The notes beneath the pieces are model-generated. The model did no database searches. It was not told where the DNA came from and saw only the letters and a list, made by a program, of their open reading frames with translations. The position numbers and the translations under genes are program-made. Below, piece after piece: positions 1-11,551 of a stretch of DNA of 64,000 nucleotides (positions are counted from its first letter, which is position 1; every line of letters begins with the position of its first letter). The DNA lies in contig NC_088304.1 in assembly GCF_032854445.1 (NCBI RefSeq), forward strand, positions 14,705,704 through 14,769,703, written 5' to 3'. Origin of the DNA: Liolophura sinensis. Taxonomy: Eukaryota > Mollusca > Polyplacophora > Chitonida > Chitonidae.

Positions 1-347
1 TATAAGAATATATATTATATATACTATATGTAATCTAATACATTCTCCTTATAAGAATTATTCAGCACTAAATTATGTTGAAAGGATATAATTACTGACT
101 TAATTTTTATGGCGTACTATTATCATATCGGTAATGGTGTGTATGTGCCTATGTTTTATGCATGTGCTGCGTCACTCGAACGTCATACGAAAGACACCAA
201 TAGGCCGGTCTCACCAAGTCACGGCTGTACCGCGAGCCAAGTCACCATTAATTAATCATTCGTTCTCATGAAACTCTCACATCTAAAATACGATGGAAAA
301 TAATTCAAATACGAATTAAAATACTTTTTGCTAAGTCCACACATCAT
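1..347. other. AT-rich non-coding stretch
   Basis: I see no gene, repeat family or splice-framed exon here. The reading frames that cross it are short and have no recognisable protein character. Confidence 0.5.
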
Positions 348-470
348 ATATGGAAAGGTTCTCCAGCAACCTGCAGAGGGTCGTGCATGGTTTTTTCCAG
401 GCTTTGTGCGGTTTTCTTTTACTATAATGATGGCAATTGTTGTATATAAATGAAACACCGATCGTGAGAA
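348..470 (+). repeat. SINE family A fragment
   Basis: An old diverged piece of the commonest SINE of the window. It keeps the order 'ggaaaggtt..ccagcaacctgc..ggtcgtg..ggtttt' and the later 'ataatgatgg' block, but the tRNA-like head and the tail are missing. Confidence 0.55.
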
Positions 471-683
471 ATGACAGAAGGCCTTAGCCATGCCCAGTAT
501 ATTACCCGCTGCCGAGAGTCCCAAGCGAGGAAATATGTGTACCAAACTGTGACAAGTATTTAACCCGAGTCTTCTGTGTAGGCTACATGTAGATGGAAGC
601 ATCCTGTGTATGGAAGCAATCTCGGACCAATTGTCTGTAAGTGCGATACAAGAAGATATATTTGATATCTTCATTTGATATTC

Positions 684-846
684 ATTTGATTAGTGTTTTA
701 CGCCGTTCTCAAGAATATTTCACTTATGACACGGTGGCCAGCATTATGGCAAGAGGAAACCGGATAGAGCCTGACTCACGACCATCTACAGGCTGCCTGC
801 AGACCTTCCCAAGTACGTCCGGAGAGGAAGCCAGCTATAGCATAAC
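684..846 (-). repeat. SINE family A, partial copy
   Basis: Reads from the tail side as 'gtgttttacgccgttctc aagaatatttcac', then the central block and the 'ggagaggaagccagc' block. The tRNA-like head is missing. The 69-residue reading frame over it is a repeat shadow and not a gene. Confidence 0.75.
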
Positions 847-1124
847 TTGAAGATAGATAATTATTTATTATATGATGGGACGGCAATTTTTTGTTCGTAA
901 ACAACAACTATCCTTGCGCTGGCGAAGGATTACAGCTTATTGTGCGTAAGAATTAAGATATAAACAAATTGTCGTTAACAACATTGGGTGTGGGCTGCAA
1001 AACTCAATAACAGCAAAGGAAGAACTCGGGTCCAGTCATACCAAAGACTTTAAAAAGGGTACTTGTTGCTGCCTCTCTTGGCTCTCAGTACTCAGAGGTT
1101 AGAGCAAGGAAACAGGACTGTTAT

Positions 1125-1240
1125 GGATTTCCCCCGGGCTCTGCCCGGTTTCCTCCCACCATAATGCTGGCCGCCGTCGTACAAGTGAAATTTTCTGAAG
1201 TACGGCGTAAAACACCAATTAAATAAATAAATGAATAAAA
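1125..1240 (+). repeat. SINE family A, 3' half
   Basis: Holds the 'cccccgggctctgcccggtttcc' core region (seen as overlapping shorter words), the 'ataatgctggccgccgtcgta' core and the tail 'aaataaataaatgaataaa'. The 5' half is absent. Confidence 0.8.
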
Positions 1241-1403
1241 TACAGAAGCCTATAGGGTTTAGAGGAGAGAAGGCCTCGAAGGAACTTGCATTATTTGCCT
1301 AATGATGTAGCCCTATACACTGTTTCTCAGTCATATTTTGCTGTTTTTGACTACTAAACTTTCTAGATGGACAGAAAAACCCCTTAAAGACGTTTTATAT
1401 ATG

Positions 1404-1550
1404 TGGGAGCGTGGGAAGGTCTTCCAGCAACCTGTGGAAGGGCGTGGGTTTCCCCCAGGCTCCGCCCGATTTCATTCCACCATAATGCTGGTGGACGTCG
1501 TATAAGTTCGTTTGAGTTCGGCGTAAAATACCAAACAAATAAATAAAAAT
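1404..1550 (+). repeat. SINE family A, 3' half
   Basis: Starts near 'gtgggaaggtcttccagc' and ends at the AAATAAATA-like tail. It has several substitutions, for example ggtggacgtcg in place of ggccgccgtcg, so it is an older copy. Confidence 0.75.
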
Positions 1551-1979
1551 AAAGAATAGCAAATATGGCGAGTTTATGTCCTATATTCTAATTTTACAAA
1601 TTGGAATGAAACACAAATATAACAACGAAGCATGCATAAGCTTCAGAGTTATAATCTCCGCAGATGTAGAATAAATATACAGCTATAAATTTATTCAAAA
1701 CGAACAAAAACAACTTCACCGGGACTTGCTTCTTTTTGGCTCGATCTCCGCATTCATGCAGCTTGATAACACTGAGGGATTTAAAGAGAGGGGAGAGAGG
1801 CGAGGGATAATCAATACATCCCCTCTGACGGGCTGTTTTCTTTCTTTATGCGTATTTACACACGGAGGCCTTCAACGATGAAAGTGAATTGAGGGAATTA
1901 AAATTCTTTTTCCCTTTAAAAAAGTTGCCCGTATAATCCCCTTGCTCGCGGTAATGTAAACGGCTGTAGATTTCTAATC

Positions 1980-2088
1980 ATGTTCTTCAAGACGAACGGG
2001 TTAGCGTACGTACCTGCTGTCGGCTTGGTTTGTCTACTAATTTTCCAATCTCCGTGTATTCTAACATGCGCTCCTCCCAACCTTAGAG
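1980..2088 (+). CDS. candidate first coding exon with signal peptide
   Basis: An ATG opens 36 codons that read as a secretory leader: MFFKTNG, then a hydrophobic core (AVGLVCLLIF), then a small-residue/Cys region ending CAPPNLR. The frame runs directly into a strong splice donor (AGAG|GTAAGT) in phase 1, the same phase as the signal-peptide exons of the carbonic anhydrase gene downstream. I cannot identify a second exon in the window, so the gene is unknown. It may be the start of a secreted protein, an orphan duplicate, or a chance match. No homology is claimed. Confidence 0.3.
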
Positions 2089-2345
2089 GTAAGTGATGAA
2101 ATTAGACTCTACTTTATATGTAAAATACTGGTACTTCATGGGCGATGCCTCTTCATACAGCCTACTGGAACTTTCTCTCTGATCCGATATACCAGTGTTA
2201 TAAAATAAATCTTGATAAACGTGAATTTACAGTTATATAGTGAAACTCAATGGGTTTTATATCTTTAATCCCATGATACTAGAAATACAGAGTTTTACCG
2301 TTTGACTTCAGTCTGAAGGATAAATCTACCCGGGATTTTTGGTAA

Positions 2346-2576
2346 GAGGGAGTGGGCCGTGACTGAGTGGTTAAAGAGTTTGTCTTTCAGTCTCTAGTAT
2401 GCACGAGGTGAGAGGTTCAAACCAGGCTGTGAACAAGGAATTTGTACATTCGCGGGCAATCTTTTGTCTTCCACCAATATGGCGTGCTTATCTGTACGTT
2501 GTCACGTTTACCAGTGACTTACCAATGGGTGGTGATTTACCACGGGCAATCCAGTTTCCTCCACGCATGAATCTTA
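2346..2576 (+). repeat. SINE family B (tRNA-derived), interrupted by a MITE
   Basis: Starts with an A-box-like 'ctgagtggttaaagag' and a B-box-like 'gaggttcaaacc' about 60 bases later, as in a tRNA-derived RNA polymerase III promoter. The body ('cttccaccaatatggcg') recurs near 40.75 kb and 46.3 kb. The unit resumes after the miniature element at 2577-2832 and ends near 2890 with 'aatgaataaatgag'. Confidence 0.65.
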
Positions 2577-2832
2577 CACTCCAAAAATTAATCTGTTAAT
2601 TTTGACAGAAAGTCGGTTGTTTGACTGATGCTAGAATGTATTTTGTTCTTACAGCATAATACTATGTCATATTCAACATAATATCCTGTTAGTTTAATAG
2701 GATCTTTATGCTGAATTAATAGAATATGTGTAATATAGTTAACAGAATAATCTGTGGCAATAGCATAATGCATTCTACCATCATTTAGATAACAGACTTT
2801 CTGTTAAAATTAACAGATTAATTTTTTGAGTG
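2577..2832. mobile_element. miniature inverted-repeat element (MITE family M1), TA target site
   Basis: A 256-bp element bounded by TA on both sides. The left end reads CACTCCAAAAATTAATCTG and continues through 'ttaattttgacagaaagtc'. The right end is the inverse, 'gactttctgttaaaattaac' running to 'ttttttgagtg'. Inverted repeats are about 40 bp with a few mismatches. The TA duplication and CACT start fit a non-autonomous Tc1/mariner derivative (inference). It has no coding capacity. It sits inside a family B SINE, whose body continues after it. Confidence 0.75.
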
Positions 2833-2889
2833 TACTAAGGGGAAACTTTTAGAACGTGGCGTTTAATAACAATGGAATGAATAAATGAG

Positions 2890-3145
2890 TAAAAAAAAAT
2901 ATGAAAGCTTTCATGGATGTGTAATGTTCAGAATAAGGGATCATGTGGTCATAAAACGTTGTCAGCTTAATACATGTACAGTGTTCACAGATAAACATTG
3001 TGATGGATTTTCAAGATGTTTGCTAAACTCTCGGTGACCTTAATGATTCATTCACATGAGAACTGCATGCACACTGATATTCAAAGACGACAAAAATCCA
3101 GGTTAACCCAGGATGTTTTTTCACACATGTAATTCAACTTGTAAG
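2890..3145. other. non-coding stretch
   Basis: I see nothing recognisable apart from the end of the SINE on the left and the start of the next one on the right. Confidence 0.4.
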
Positions 3146-3388
3146 GCAACGCAGCGCGGCGCAATGACCCATCAGCCTCTTACCAGTGCTATTGTTGTGA
3201 GTTGAAATCCAGCTCATGCTGGCTTCCTCTTCGGCCGTATATGGGAAGGGCCTGCGGCAACCTGCGGATGGTCACGGCTTTCCTTCGGGCTTTGCCCGGT
3301 TTCTTCCCACCTCATGTTGGCCGCCGTCGCATAAGTGAAATGTTCTTGAGTACAGAGTAAAAGACAGTCAAATAAATAAATAAATGGA
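3146..3388 (+). repeat. SINE family A, nearly complete
   Basis: Carries the end of the tRNA-like head ('cgcggcgcaatgaccc'), a B-box-like block 'gagttgaaatccagctc', the core, and the tail 'aaataaataaataaatgg'. Confidence 0.8.
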
Positions 3389-3389
3389 A

Positions 3390-4243
3390 AGAAAAGTGCC
3401 TTAACAAACACTTTAACTTACTGTAGAAATCCAGACTAAGGCGACGACAAAGGTCTGTGGATAAATACGTATTAAGATTTGGAATTTTAGGATTTTCAAA
3501 GTTCTTAATTGGTCACGAGTCTTATAATTACAATTAGGGTGATGTTGACAGCTTTGCTGAGATTCACATCTTCTGCTTAGCAAAAACGGTTTGTGTTAAA
3601 ATTCACATTGATTTATAAGATGTGGTACTTAAAATGGATTTATAGACACTAAGAATTCATAATCAACAATTTTGGGATAATTGGGAAGCCATCTATTAGC
3701 ATATCGTCTTTCAAAGCATATTGCAAAACCAAATATATACAATTCCAACCGGGTAATAACTCGAGTCTGTATCTAGGCCACGGAAGTAAATTAAAACGGC
3801 GTTAAATCAAAACTTTTTCCTACGGCTGTAAATAGCTAATTGTAATCTGCTCGCCATAACTTCATTTTTTTAAAACTATAATAATTGTTCCTCATTGCTT
3901 TGATGGTGTCAAAATGTAATAAATTGTTAAAATATTACGCGATCAGAAATTACACGCTGCCAGTGTAAAAGATACACTGAGCTGTATAAGATTTTACTAG
4001 TGGTGTTTGCAGACGTATATATTATAGCTATAGGTATACCCGCGTTACTGCCGTTTAACATTTTATAAAACATCGTGCAATTCACGATGCCAGCCATAGT
4101 TCGGCATAGCCGAAAAAGACGGTGCGTCAACAAGATAATGGAGAACAAGCTGAATGACATTGAAAAAAATGATTAAGGGCTATGGAAAAACAACATGGCT
4201 CTGCAACAGGATCCACGTGTGGTACAAGCTAGATGAATGTTGT
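3390..4243. other. non-coding stretch
   Basis: No exon-like frame, known repeat family or RNA gene recognised. The sequence is AT-rich and irregular up to the left edge of the segmental duplication. Confidence 0.45.
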
Positions 4244-4826
4244 TACGTGAACTTTGTGAAACGGGCCCGGATCGTGGGTCCACAGCGTACGTGTACCAGG
4301 CAGTGTAACCGTTTCCCGCATCCTATATATCATTCTACAAGCAAACAAAGGCCTGTTGTTCGGTGAGTAATTACCACTCACTCTTCAAATAAACAACGGG
4401 CTTCTATCGCAGTTCCTGTCCCCATATTTAACGATAACTATGCAGTATAAATATCTCCATGGGCAATCTTTCGTAGAAAAACAGGTGGTATTGTACCACC
4501 AAACTTTTGGAGAAAAACAGGTAGAGTCGTACCAGCGTAGAACGAGGTGGTACTCTCTGCGTGCACAGTTGACTTAACCATGTCGACAATTGGATACACC
4601 TGGGACTATTATAATAGCCCCAGGTTATACACACTGTTTGCTAGACGACTGTCCGTAGAGTGCATAAATTTTACAGTTAGTTATACGCAGTGTTTGTTAG
4701 ATGACGGTCCGTTGAGTGCATGAATATAGCGTACTTTGTGAAGTTTATCCACCAGCCCAGAATTGCCGCTTAAGAAGGAATGTCTTATCATTGCAAACTG
4801 AATCTCTTCGTATAAGCAGACGTAAC

Positions 4827-4961
4827 ATGAAGAAAAGTAGTGCTTTGATTCTATGTCTATATGTTGTATTTCTCCTATACCCGAATCTTTCTAATGAAGC
4901 TATAGATAACCAACATAGTTGCTTTAAGCAAGGGCTTCTGTGTTTGTCAGCTGAAACATAA
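4827..4961 (+). CDS. small secreted peptide ORF, copy A (44 aa)
   Basis: The ATG starts a 44-residue frame. It has a positively charged start (MKKSS), a hydrophobic signal core (ALILCLYVVFLLYP) and a short mature part ending NQHSCFKQGLLCLSAET. Two mature cysteines are spaced C-x6-C, enough for one disulfide ring. The paralogue in copy B (11552-11716) has ten extra codons between signal and mature parts. The ORF is open in both copies, which supports coding. Against this, most base differences change the amino acid, so selection to keep it is not shown. Not recognised as a known family; a small secreted or bioactive peptide is the likely class if real. Confidence 0.45.
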   Translation: MKKSSALILCLYVVFLLYPNLSNEAIDNQHSCFKQGLLCLSAET

Positions 4962-5536
4962 TCCTTGAAAATACACTGTGCAATTCTGAAATCACCCAAA
5001 ACTGAATGCCGACCGTGAGTCTTATCGAGACTATGTATGGCCACCACATTGTGATGTATTGTTTCTTTTCTTTTGGACAAGGGATGAAATGTTATCTTTA
5101 TTGGGTAGTTGTCTCTAATGATGTGTTAAGTGATTGACGGTTGGCGTAAACACGGGCATACACGGGGACATCGAGAACAAAGGGGAAAACAAATGCTGTA
5201 GACATCGGGATTATGGCGAATTTTGATCTATGAATATCAAAACTACAGGTCAAAACTCAAGACCTTGACGAACTATGGACTTCCTGTCCCCACAGGCTCA
5301 GTATTAGATATATTTGTCTCATTGTAACACTTGTTAAGTTTTCCTAATTTTAATTCATATGATTTAGAAATAAGCGTTTAATTCACATTTCAAATTTTGA
5401 CTTCAGCAGTACGGTTACACTAAGAAACACCGTAACCGATTGGTTATTTGATGATTATTTGGTGAATCAGATCTCTGACTCATCTGCAGCTGTCGCTAAT
5501 TTGGGAACAGCTTATTCTATCACACGGTGACAATGA

Positions 5537-7615
5537 ATGTCGATTTTAAGCTATTTCTCTCTAAAATATCATTCAGAACTTCGTCAGAATCTGTCTCCTC
5601 CGGCAGAGGCTGTCGAAGAAAACCCTCAATGCAGTGACAACGCGCCTTCGACATCTGGGTCCCAAATAACCCCACAGCGTACTCGCACGACACGTGTGTC
5701 ATCTACTCCCAATCGACCCAGATCTTTTGATTTTCCGTTCTGTGAGACTGGAAAAAAAGCTATCGTTAAACGAAAGTTTCAAACGGAATGGTGTGACAAA
5801 CACACCTGGTTGCATTATCAAGAAAACAGCGACTTAGCTTTCTGTTTCGTATGCCAAAGCGCAACTTTTTCGTCAAGGTTACCCTCCAGCGGTAAGGCTG
5901 GGCCCACTTCCATATCTAAAGGTTTCAGCAACTGGAAAGAAACACAGGGCGTATTTAGAGAACACGCAGCTAGCAAGTGTCATAAAGAGGCCGTTGAACG
6001 TCTCATTACCTTACCAGCAATTACTAGAGATACTGGCATATACTTCAGTCAATCGCAGGAGGAGAAAAAGCGGAAAATAGAAGCATTATATATAAAATAT
6101 ATGAAAATATACGTCACTTATGTCCGCAAGGTTTACCATTCCGTGGAATCAGTTTTGCTGCAGAAGAAGACGATGGGAACTTCACGCATCTTCTTATTTT
6201 GCGTGAAAGTGACGACCCGTCTGTTCTACCGTGGTTAAAAAAGAAATCAAAAAAAATATGTATCGGATGACATTCAGAATGAAATGATTGGTGTTCTTTC
6301 AAGAAAGGTCATAAATGAAATTCTGAAGTATATCCATCGCTCCGAATTTTACTATGTAATGGTAGATGAGTTAGCTGACGTTTCTAATCATGAAGAGGTC
6401 GTACTAGTTTTTAGGTGGGTAGGAGAGGATTTTATTGTCTACGAAGATTTTTGGACACCCTTTGAAGAGTGAATATATCAATATAAAAATGCAGAGGGCA
6501 ATGTTATGTTGGCGCGAGCAATATGAGTGGGAGAAAATCCGGCGTGGCTGTCAGGTGACATGAATTGGAACCGAAAGCGTGTTCACAGACTGCTATGGCC
6601 ACTCATTAAGTCTTGCGTGCAACGACGCCATCAAAGGGGTAAAAGCTTCTAAAGACGCTTTGGAAGTTACGCACAAATGTGTAAATTGAGCAAATACTCA
6701 CCCAGACGTGAAGCATTGTTTGATAACTCACCCAGACGTGAAGCATTGTTTGATAACTAATACTCAACCCGATACACCTGGAGTTAGAGTACTTTGTCCT
6801 ACGCGATGGACTGTTCGTGCAAATTCACTGGGGCGCATTCTTGATAACTATGAGGTTTTATTTAATCGGTGGGAAGAGGGACTACAACGTGCGACAGACA
6901 CTGAAGTGAAAGCTAGGATTATTGGAGTGCCGTCACAGATGAGAAAATTTGATCTTTTCTGCGGAATATCACTCTCACACATTCTTAAGCACTCCAGTCC
7001 GATAATCTTAGTAAAACATTACAAAATGCAAGTTTGTCCAGAGCAGTAGGTCCAGAAATTGCTTCTTTGACTCTTAAAACCCTTCCGAAAATAAGGCAAA
7101 ACCGAGATTTTCAGCTGTTTTACGAGAAGATTCTCCAAAACGCAAAGTCACTTGACGTAGAAGATCCCGTGTTACCGCGAAACCGCAAAACACCATCACG
7201 ATACAAAGTTGGCGAAGGGACAGGACAGTTCCCTCAGACGCCGCGAGAGGTCCACAGGCAACAGTACTTTGCTGTTCTTGATCGTATCATTAATGCAATT
7301 CAAGACAGGTTTGATCAACCTGGGTTCCGACAAAATAGAAATCTTCGGGATCTGTTTCTGAATGCCTGCAATAATAAAGAGTTCAGTCACCAACTAGAAG
7401 CCGTGACAGCATTGTACGCATCAGATTTTGATAAAGAGACTAAGTACTCAAATACACTTTCTGTAAAATTTGCCGAACGGGAAGACTCGTCTGTTGATTT
7501 GAAGTCTCTGATTTCCCTTTTTTCTGATATGTCACACTATGAGAGGACCTTTTTCTCCGAGGTTTGCATTGTACTTCGTATGATCCTTTTTATACCAACC
7601 ACAAATGCGACATAA
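5537..7615 (+). pseudogene. decayed hAT-type transposase (TTF zinc finger, ZMYM1-like)
   Basis: The first open piece (5537-6238) has a TTF-type zinc-finger region: W-H.YQ..SDLAFCFVCQ about residues 90-106, then GFSNWKE and the H-x-x-SKCHKEA block near residues 140-165. After a frame change near 6100-6240, the piece at 6284-6472 reads FYYVMVDELADVSNHEEVVLVFRW, the catalytic-core region of this transposase class, with aspartate in VDE. A large part of the core is missing. Pieces at 6708-7049 and 7034-7615 resemble the C-terminal half (PTRWTVRANSL; then LPRNRKTPSRY). There are several frameshifts and a 30-bp tandem duplication near 6700-6760. It is not functional. Terminal inverted repeats and an 8-bp target duplication were not located by eye. 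The duplicated segment at 12.2-12.4 kb lacks it, so it inserted into copy A after duplication or was lost from copy B. Confidence 0.8.
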
Positions 7616-8869
7616 GGATTATAACCACAACATTGATATCAAAACTACAGTGAATCAGTTCGTTGAATATACTATATCACTGTTATATAGCTGGTTTCAT
7701 GGGCAGCAGCCTGCACGCCAAGCTTCAAAATATAGCAGGCCTACCACAACCTCATAGCCATAAATACGCGGTGGACGATATTGACTTGTTATGCGTTTGG
7801 AGTTAAAAAAACTCAACTCTATTTATCTATAGGTGCTGGATAATTTGTCTTCACTCTTGTTCTGCCTCTGTTTCTTTTTCATTATTTTTTTCGACGTCGT
7901 TGTTGTAAAAAGCATGGCGCCGAAGTATATCACGGATGCATTAGGTACATTTCTATTTTGGAATGTCACCTTGCTTTTCAAAATAATCATCCCTCCGCTG
8001 GAAGCAGTTAGTTATTAAACAAAGTGGACAATATGACTGGCCTGAACTAAGACATCAAATGAGACAATGTCCTGTACTATGGGATATCGTTTACCCATAG
8101 TGTGAAAAAGTTATGTACATCTTTCCTCAGCAGAGGTTAACATTTTCGTATTAGAACACTGATTGATCATTTTTCTGTGTTCCTTAGTTCATATATTCTT
8201 TATTATAATAGTGCCCCTAGTTTTTCTTTTTAAATTGCAAACTTTCAAACACTGGATTCTTTCAAACACAATGGCTTTTATAAGACCATGCAGACAGTGT
8301 ATGACAGGCGTCCCTGATGACGTCAAGGTCCTATCGTGAAAGCTGGGAAGAGCTGGGGCTTTTATTATTCTTTGTCATTGTAAACTGACAGATCCGTGTC
8401 GTAGCAGTAAAGTTCAAACAAGGTCTTTAAAAGAATCAGGCGACAGCTTTGAGCTACATTGGATAACTGTGGTGTGTTTATATTGGCTGGCGTCCGTGTT
8501 TTTCTATTTATACATGTAGTAAATTTACGTTACGTGACGAATGAGACTGTGTCCATTTCACGAAGCCATTTCTGACTAAATGCTGATAATTGTGTGGAAG
8601 CTTCAAATTTTGATTAGTCCGAAACGGTTATGTGTACACACTTGGCCGCGCTATTCCGGCTGCGGCTGTAAGTCAGAAAGCTTGTCATGTTCATGACGAA
8701 AGCGGTGGTTTTGTGTGGATATCGGATTTTCTGCGCACTCAGACGTTTGCTGTGACGTCACGCTATTGTCTGAGCAGCTGATTATTTATTCAAGAATTCA
8801 CACTTAAGAGTTTATGGTTTAAATGGTGACGATTTTTACCACATAAGTTGTGTACAGTAAAGCGGGATC

Positions 8870-8940
8870 CGAATCCACGCGCATAAGGCTCTAAAACATT
8901 CCTATATCCCACTGAGTTATCAGGGAATACCATACAACCC
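8870..8940 (-). repeat. tRNA-like remnant
   Basis: On the minus strand the stretch has an A-box-like 'ataactcagtggg' and a B-box-like 'ggattcggatccc'. It does not fold to a full cloverleaf by eye, so it is more likely a SINE head or a degraded tRNA-derived repeat than a tRNA gene. Confidence 0.3.
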
Positions 8941-9663
8941 TCTTCTTTTAGACGTTTGTTGTGACGTCAGTCCTTTGCTTAACACCAAACTGCATACTGC
9001 CCCAATCTTTGCAAGGGACAAACAGCCATCAGGCACCACCTACAATTCAAACCCCCTACAGAGCATGTATTAACAACAGAGTGAAAACAAGAACAGTTAC
9101 GAATCCGTGGTTGTCACCGTACGAAAGATAATACAACGTATTTCTCACTTATTTGTGCCAGTACGCCAACAGGTTGTATCAGTCAATTGCCTTGCTCAGC
9201 ATTGTTGTCAATACTGCCATAACTGTTTCTACCAATTCCTGATCGTGTATGGATACAGAGTAAAAGCATACATTCCAACGCCATGTAATAAACGACCGTT
9301 GCAGAATTATGACCAGTCGAAACAAATCCGCTGACGCACAGATGAGTTGTACTTCATTGCGTGCTAAAGATCATTCGCATTTTTAAGACTGTCACTGTCA
9401 CTGTACATAATCTTACACACCCAGTGTTTGCTCATGTAGTACCTTTGTACGGTGCAACCGACTGGACCTCCATTGGCTGAAAACTGCTATAGCACTAAAA
9501 CTTCATGTAACACCGTCACGAAAGATCAACCATGCTTATACATGCCACTGAGCCGGCACGAAAGAGCATTCATTGACGCTAATTTTGATGCAACTTTTTT
9601 TTTATTTGTTTGAAATGATCCAGTGCGATTCTTGAAAAAAAATCGATAGTTGCTACATGACTA

Positions 9664-9753
9664 CGTTTAAGTTGGAGAAACAACTCGGGGCAGTTGATTC
9701 TTGAAAAAGAATCGACGCGGCGCGACTATTCCTCGTTGTTTCTCCACTTTTCT
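9664..9753. repeat. hairpin conserved in both duplicates (copy A)
   Basis: Perfect 12-bp arms TGGAGAAACAAC and GTTGTTTCTCCA enclose a smaller inverted pair (TTGATTCTTG..AAGAATCGA). The same structure is at 14676-14755 with the arms intact despite substitutions between them. It looks like part of a small inverted-repeat element or a structured site. Function unknown. Confidence 0.6.
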
Positions 9754-9897
9754 CTGGCCCTAAAGCAGGCGTTGCTGTTAAATCCGTCTTCGTGCACTCT
9801 ACACATTACATGAGTAAAGCTCCAAAGAGATTTATGTAAACATTCAACATAACGCTGCGTTCACACCATGCGATTCGTGGTACAGACATGAAAATAT

Positions 9898-10005
9898 TCA
9901 TTCAATTATTTGACTGGTATTTAACACTGTACTCAACAATGTTTCACTTATGCGGAGGGGGCCAGCAATGTTGGGAGGAAACCCGGCAGAGACCGGGAGA
10001 AACAG
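9898..10005 (-). repeat. SINE family A fragment (copy A of duplicated pair)
   Basis: Tail-side half of the SINE: 'tatttgactggtatttaac', then 'gggaggaaacccggcagag'. The matching fragment at 14916-15020 sits at the same place in the duplicated segment, so this SINE insertion predates the duplication. Confidence 0.65.
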
Positions 10006-11074
10006 AATAAAAATGTAGGGCAAGTCTATTTCATAAACCGCACCCAGGAGACACAATTTGTATTTTCGACTCGACGAATTCGACAAGTGGAGTGAAAATA
10101 GAGTCTGTAATATGCCGCATCCCGGCGATACAATTTGCATTATCGAATCGTCCAATTCGACAAGAGATATAAAAAAGACGAGTCTATTTTACCACAATAC
10201 GAATGGCCATATTGGTATATCATCGTATAGTCCATATTTTTGTCTTACGCGATCGATATATAACCGTATAATAATTGTATATTTTAATAACCTCGTGTAA
10301 TTTGGAAAATATATATGTCATATGGTTACACTTTCTGTGCAGGCTACTTCTACAGTTGAAACACACCAGTTCACATGTGTTTTGTGCAAATACGACAGAG
10401 AATGTATACGTGCAGTAACCCAGTATTATACATCACATCCGGGGGCATTCAAGTGTGTTATACACTTGCATTTATTTTACATTTACACGGCCATTAACAC
10501 TGAATACCCGCATGCTGTACCACGTGACTCCTTTTATTAGTCAACCATTATACGGTAATAGCAAATATCCAACTTGCTGGTTTCTCAGTATTTTTGAAAC
10601 CTATATGCGCATTCCATTTAAATTACAACTCTTTAATATAGCCTTGCGCCTGTGCCTTATAAAATATCCTTTATGGAGATCTATGAGGAGTAAATGTAAC
10701 TGTCACAATTCACGCAGAACACAACACATTTTGACAAATTTCCCGGCACTGTTTTAAGTCAGAAATGACTTTGTGGAATCGGCCTTTATTTCATTCTTCC
10801 CAGCTTACCTTAGCTAAGTCAACCGATCTCGGAACTGAGTAACTCTGACATGCAATGGCTCAATTCTAGAGGTACGGTTATCCTATTCCATTATCTTTTC
10901 AAGTCGACAAGCAGCACCTAGAAGAAGCAAAGGTGCATATGTATGTCATACAGAGTAACAGCAGGGCCCCGTTTCACAAAACACATGTAGTGCAGTGTTC
11001 ACGCAAATACCATGGCGACCTAATAGTACCCACAATATTGCTCGCCGCCATGGAAGTTACGTGCAGGTAGCACT
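10006..11074. other. non-coding end of copy A and spacer
   Basis: Reading frames of 72-100 residues around 10.3-10.76 kb have recognisable counterparts at 15.3-15.8 kb only because the DNA is duplicated. They lack protein-like features, so I do not call genes. The spacer 10.75-11.07 kb has nothing recognised. Confidence 0.45.
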
Positions 11075-11551
11075 ATGTGAACTTTGTGAAACTGGCCCGG
11101 ATCGTGGGCCTACAGCGTACGCGTACCAGGCAGTGTAACCCTTTCCCGCGCCCTATGTATCATTCAACAAAACAAGCTAAGGCCTGTTGTTCGGTGAGTA
11201 ATTACCACTTACTCTTCAAATAAACAACGGGCTTCTATCGCAGTTTCTGTCCCCATATATAACGATAACTATGCAGTATAAATATCTCCATGGGCAATCT
11301 TTCGGAGAAAAACAAATGGTATTGTACCACCATATTTTTGGAGAAAAACAGGTAGAGTCGTACCACCGTAAAATGATGTAGTACTCTCTGCGTGCACATT
11401 TGACAGTCAGTTATACGCACTGTTTGCTAGACGACGGTCCGTTGAGTGCATGAATATACTTTGCGAAGTTTATCCGCCAGCCCAGAATTGCCGCTTAAGA
11501 AGGAGTGTCTTATCATAGCAAACTGAATCTCTTCGTGCAAGCAGACGTAAC

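Larger units (their letters stand above)
4244..10750 (+). repeat. segmental duplication, copy A
   Basis: Long stretches of this segment recur in the same order and orientation at 11075-15700. Anchor pairs are: 4250 with 11085 ('gtgaactttgtgaaac'), 4760 with 11490, 5400 with 12155, 8060 with 12435, 8640 with 14065, 9660 with 14675, 10040 with 15060, and 10560 with 15510. Differences include a hAT transposase remnant (about 5.45-8.03 kb) and an extra 8.77-9.24 kb segment only in this copy. Divergence is visible but modest, so the duplication is old but recognisable. Confidence 0.85.

Noticed and set aside
10322-10757. 72- and 100-codon frames with counterparts at 15325-15792
   Set aside because: The similarity is fully explained by the DNA duplication, frames differ at the ends, and the residues show no protein-like pattern.
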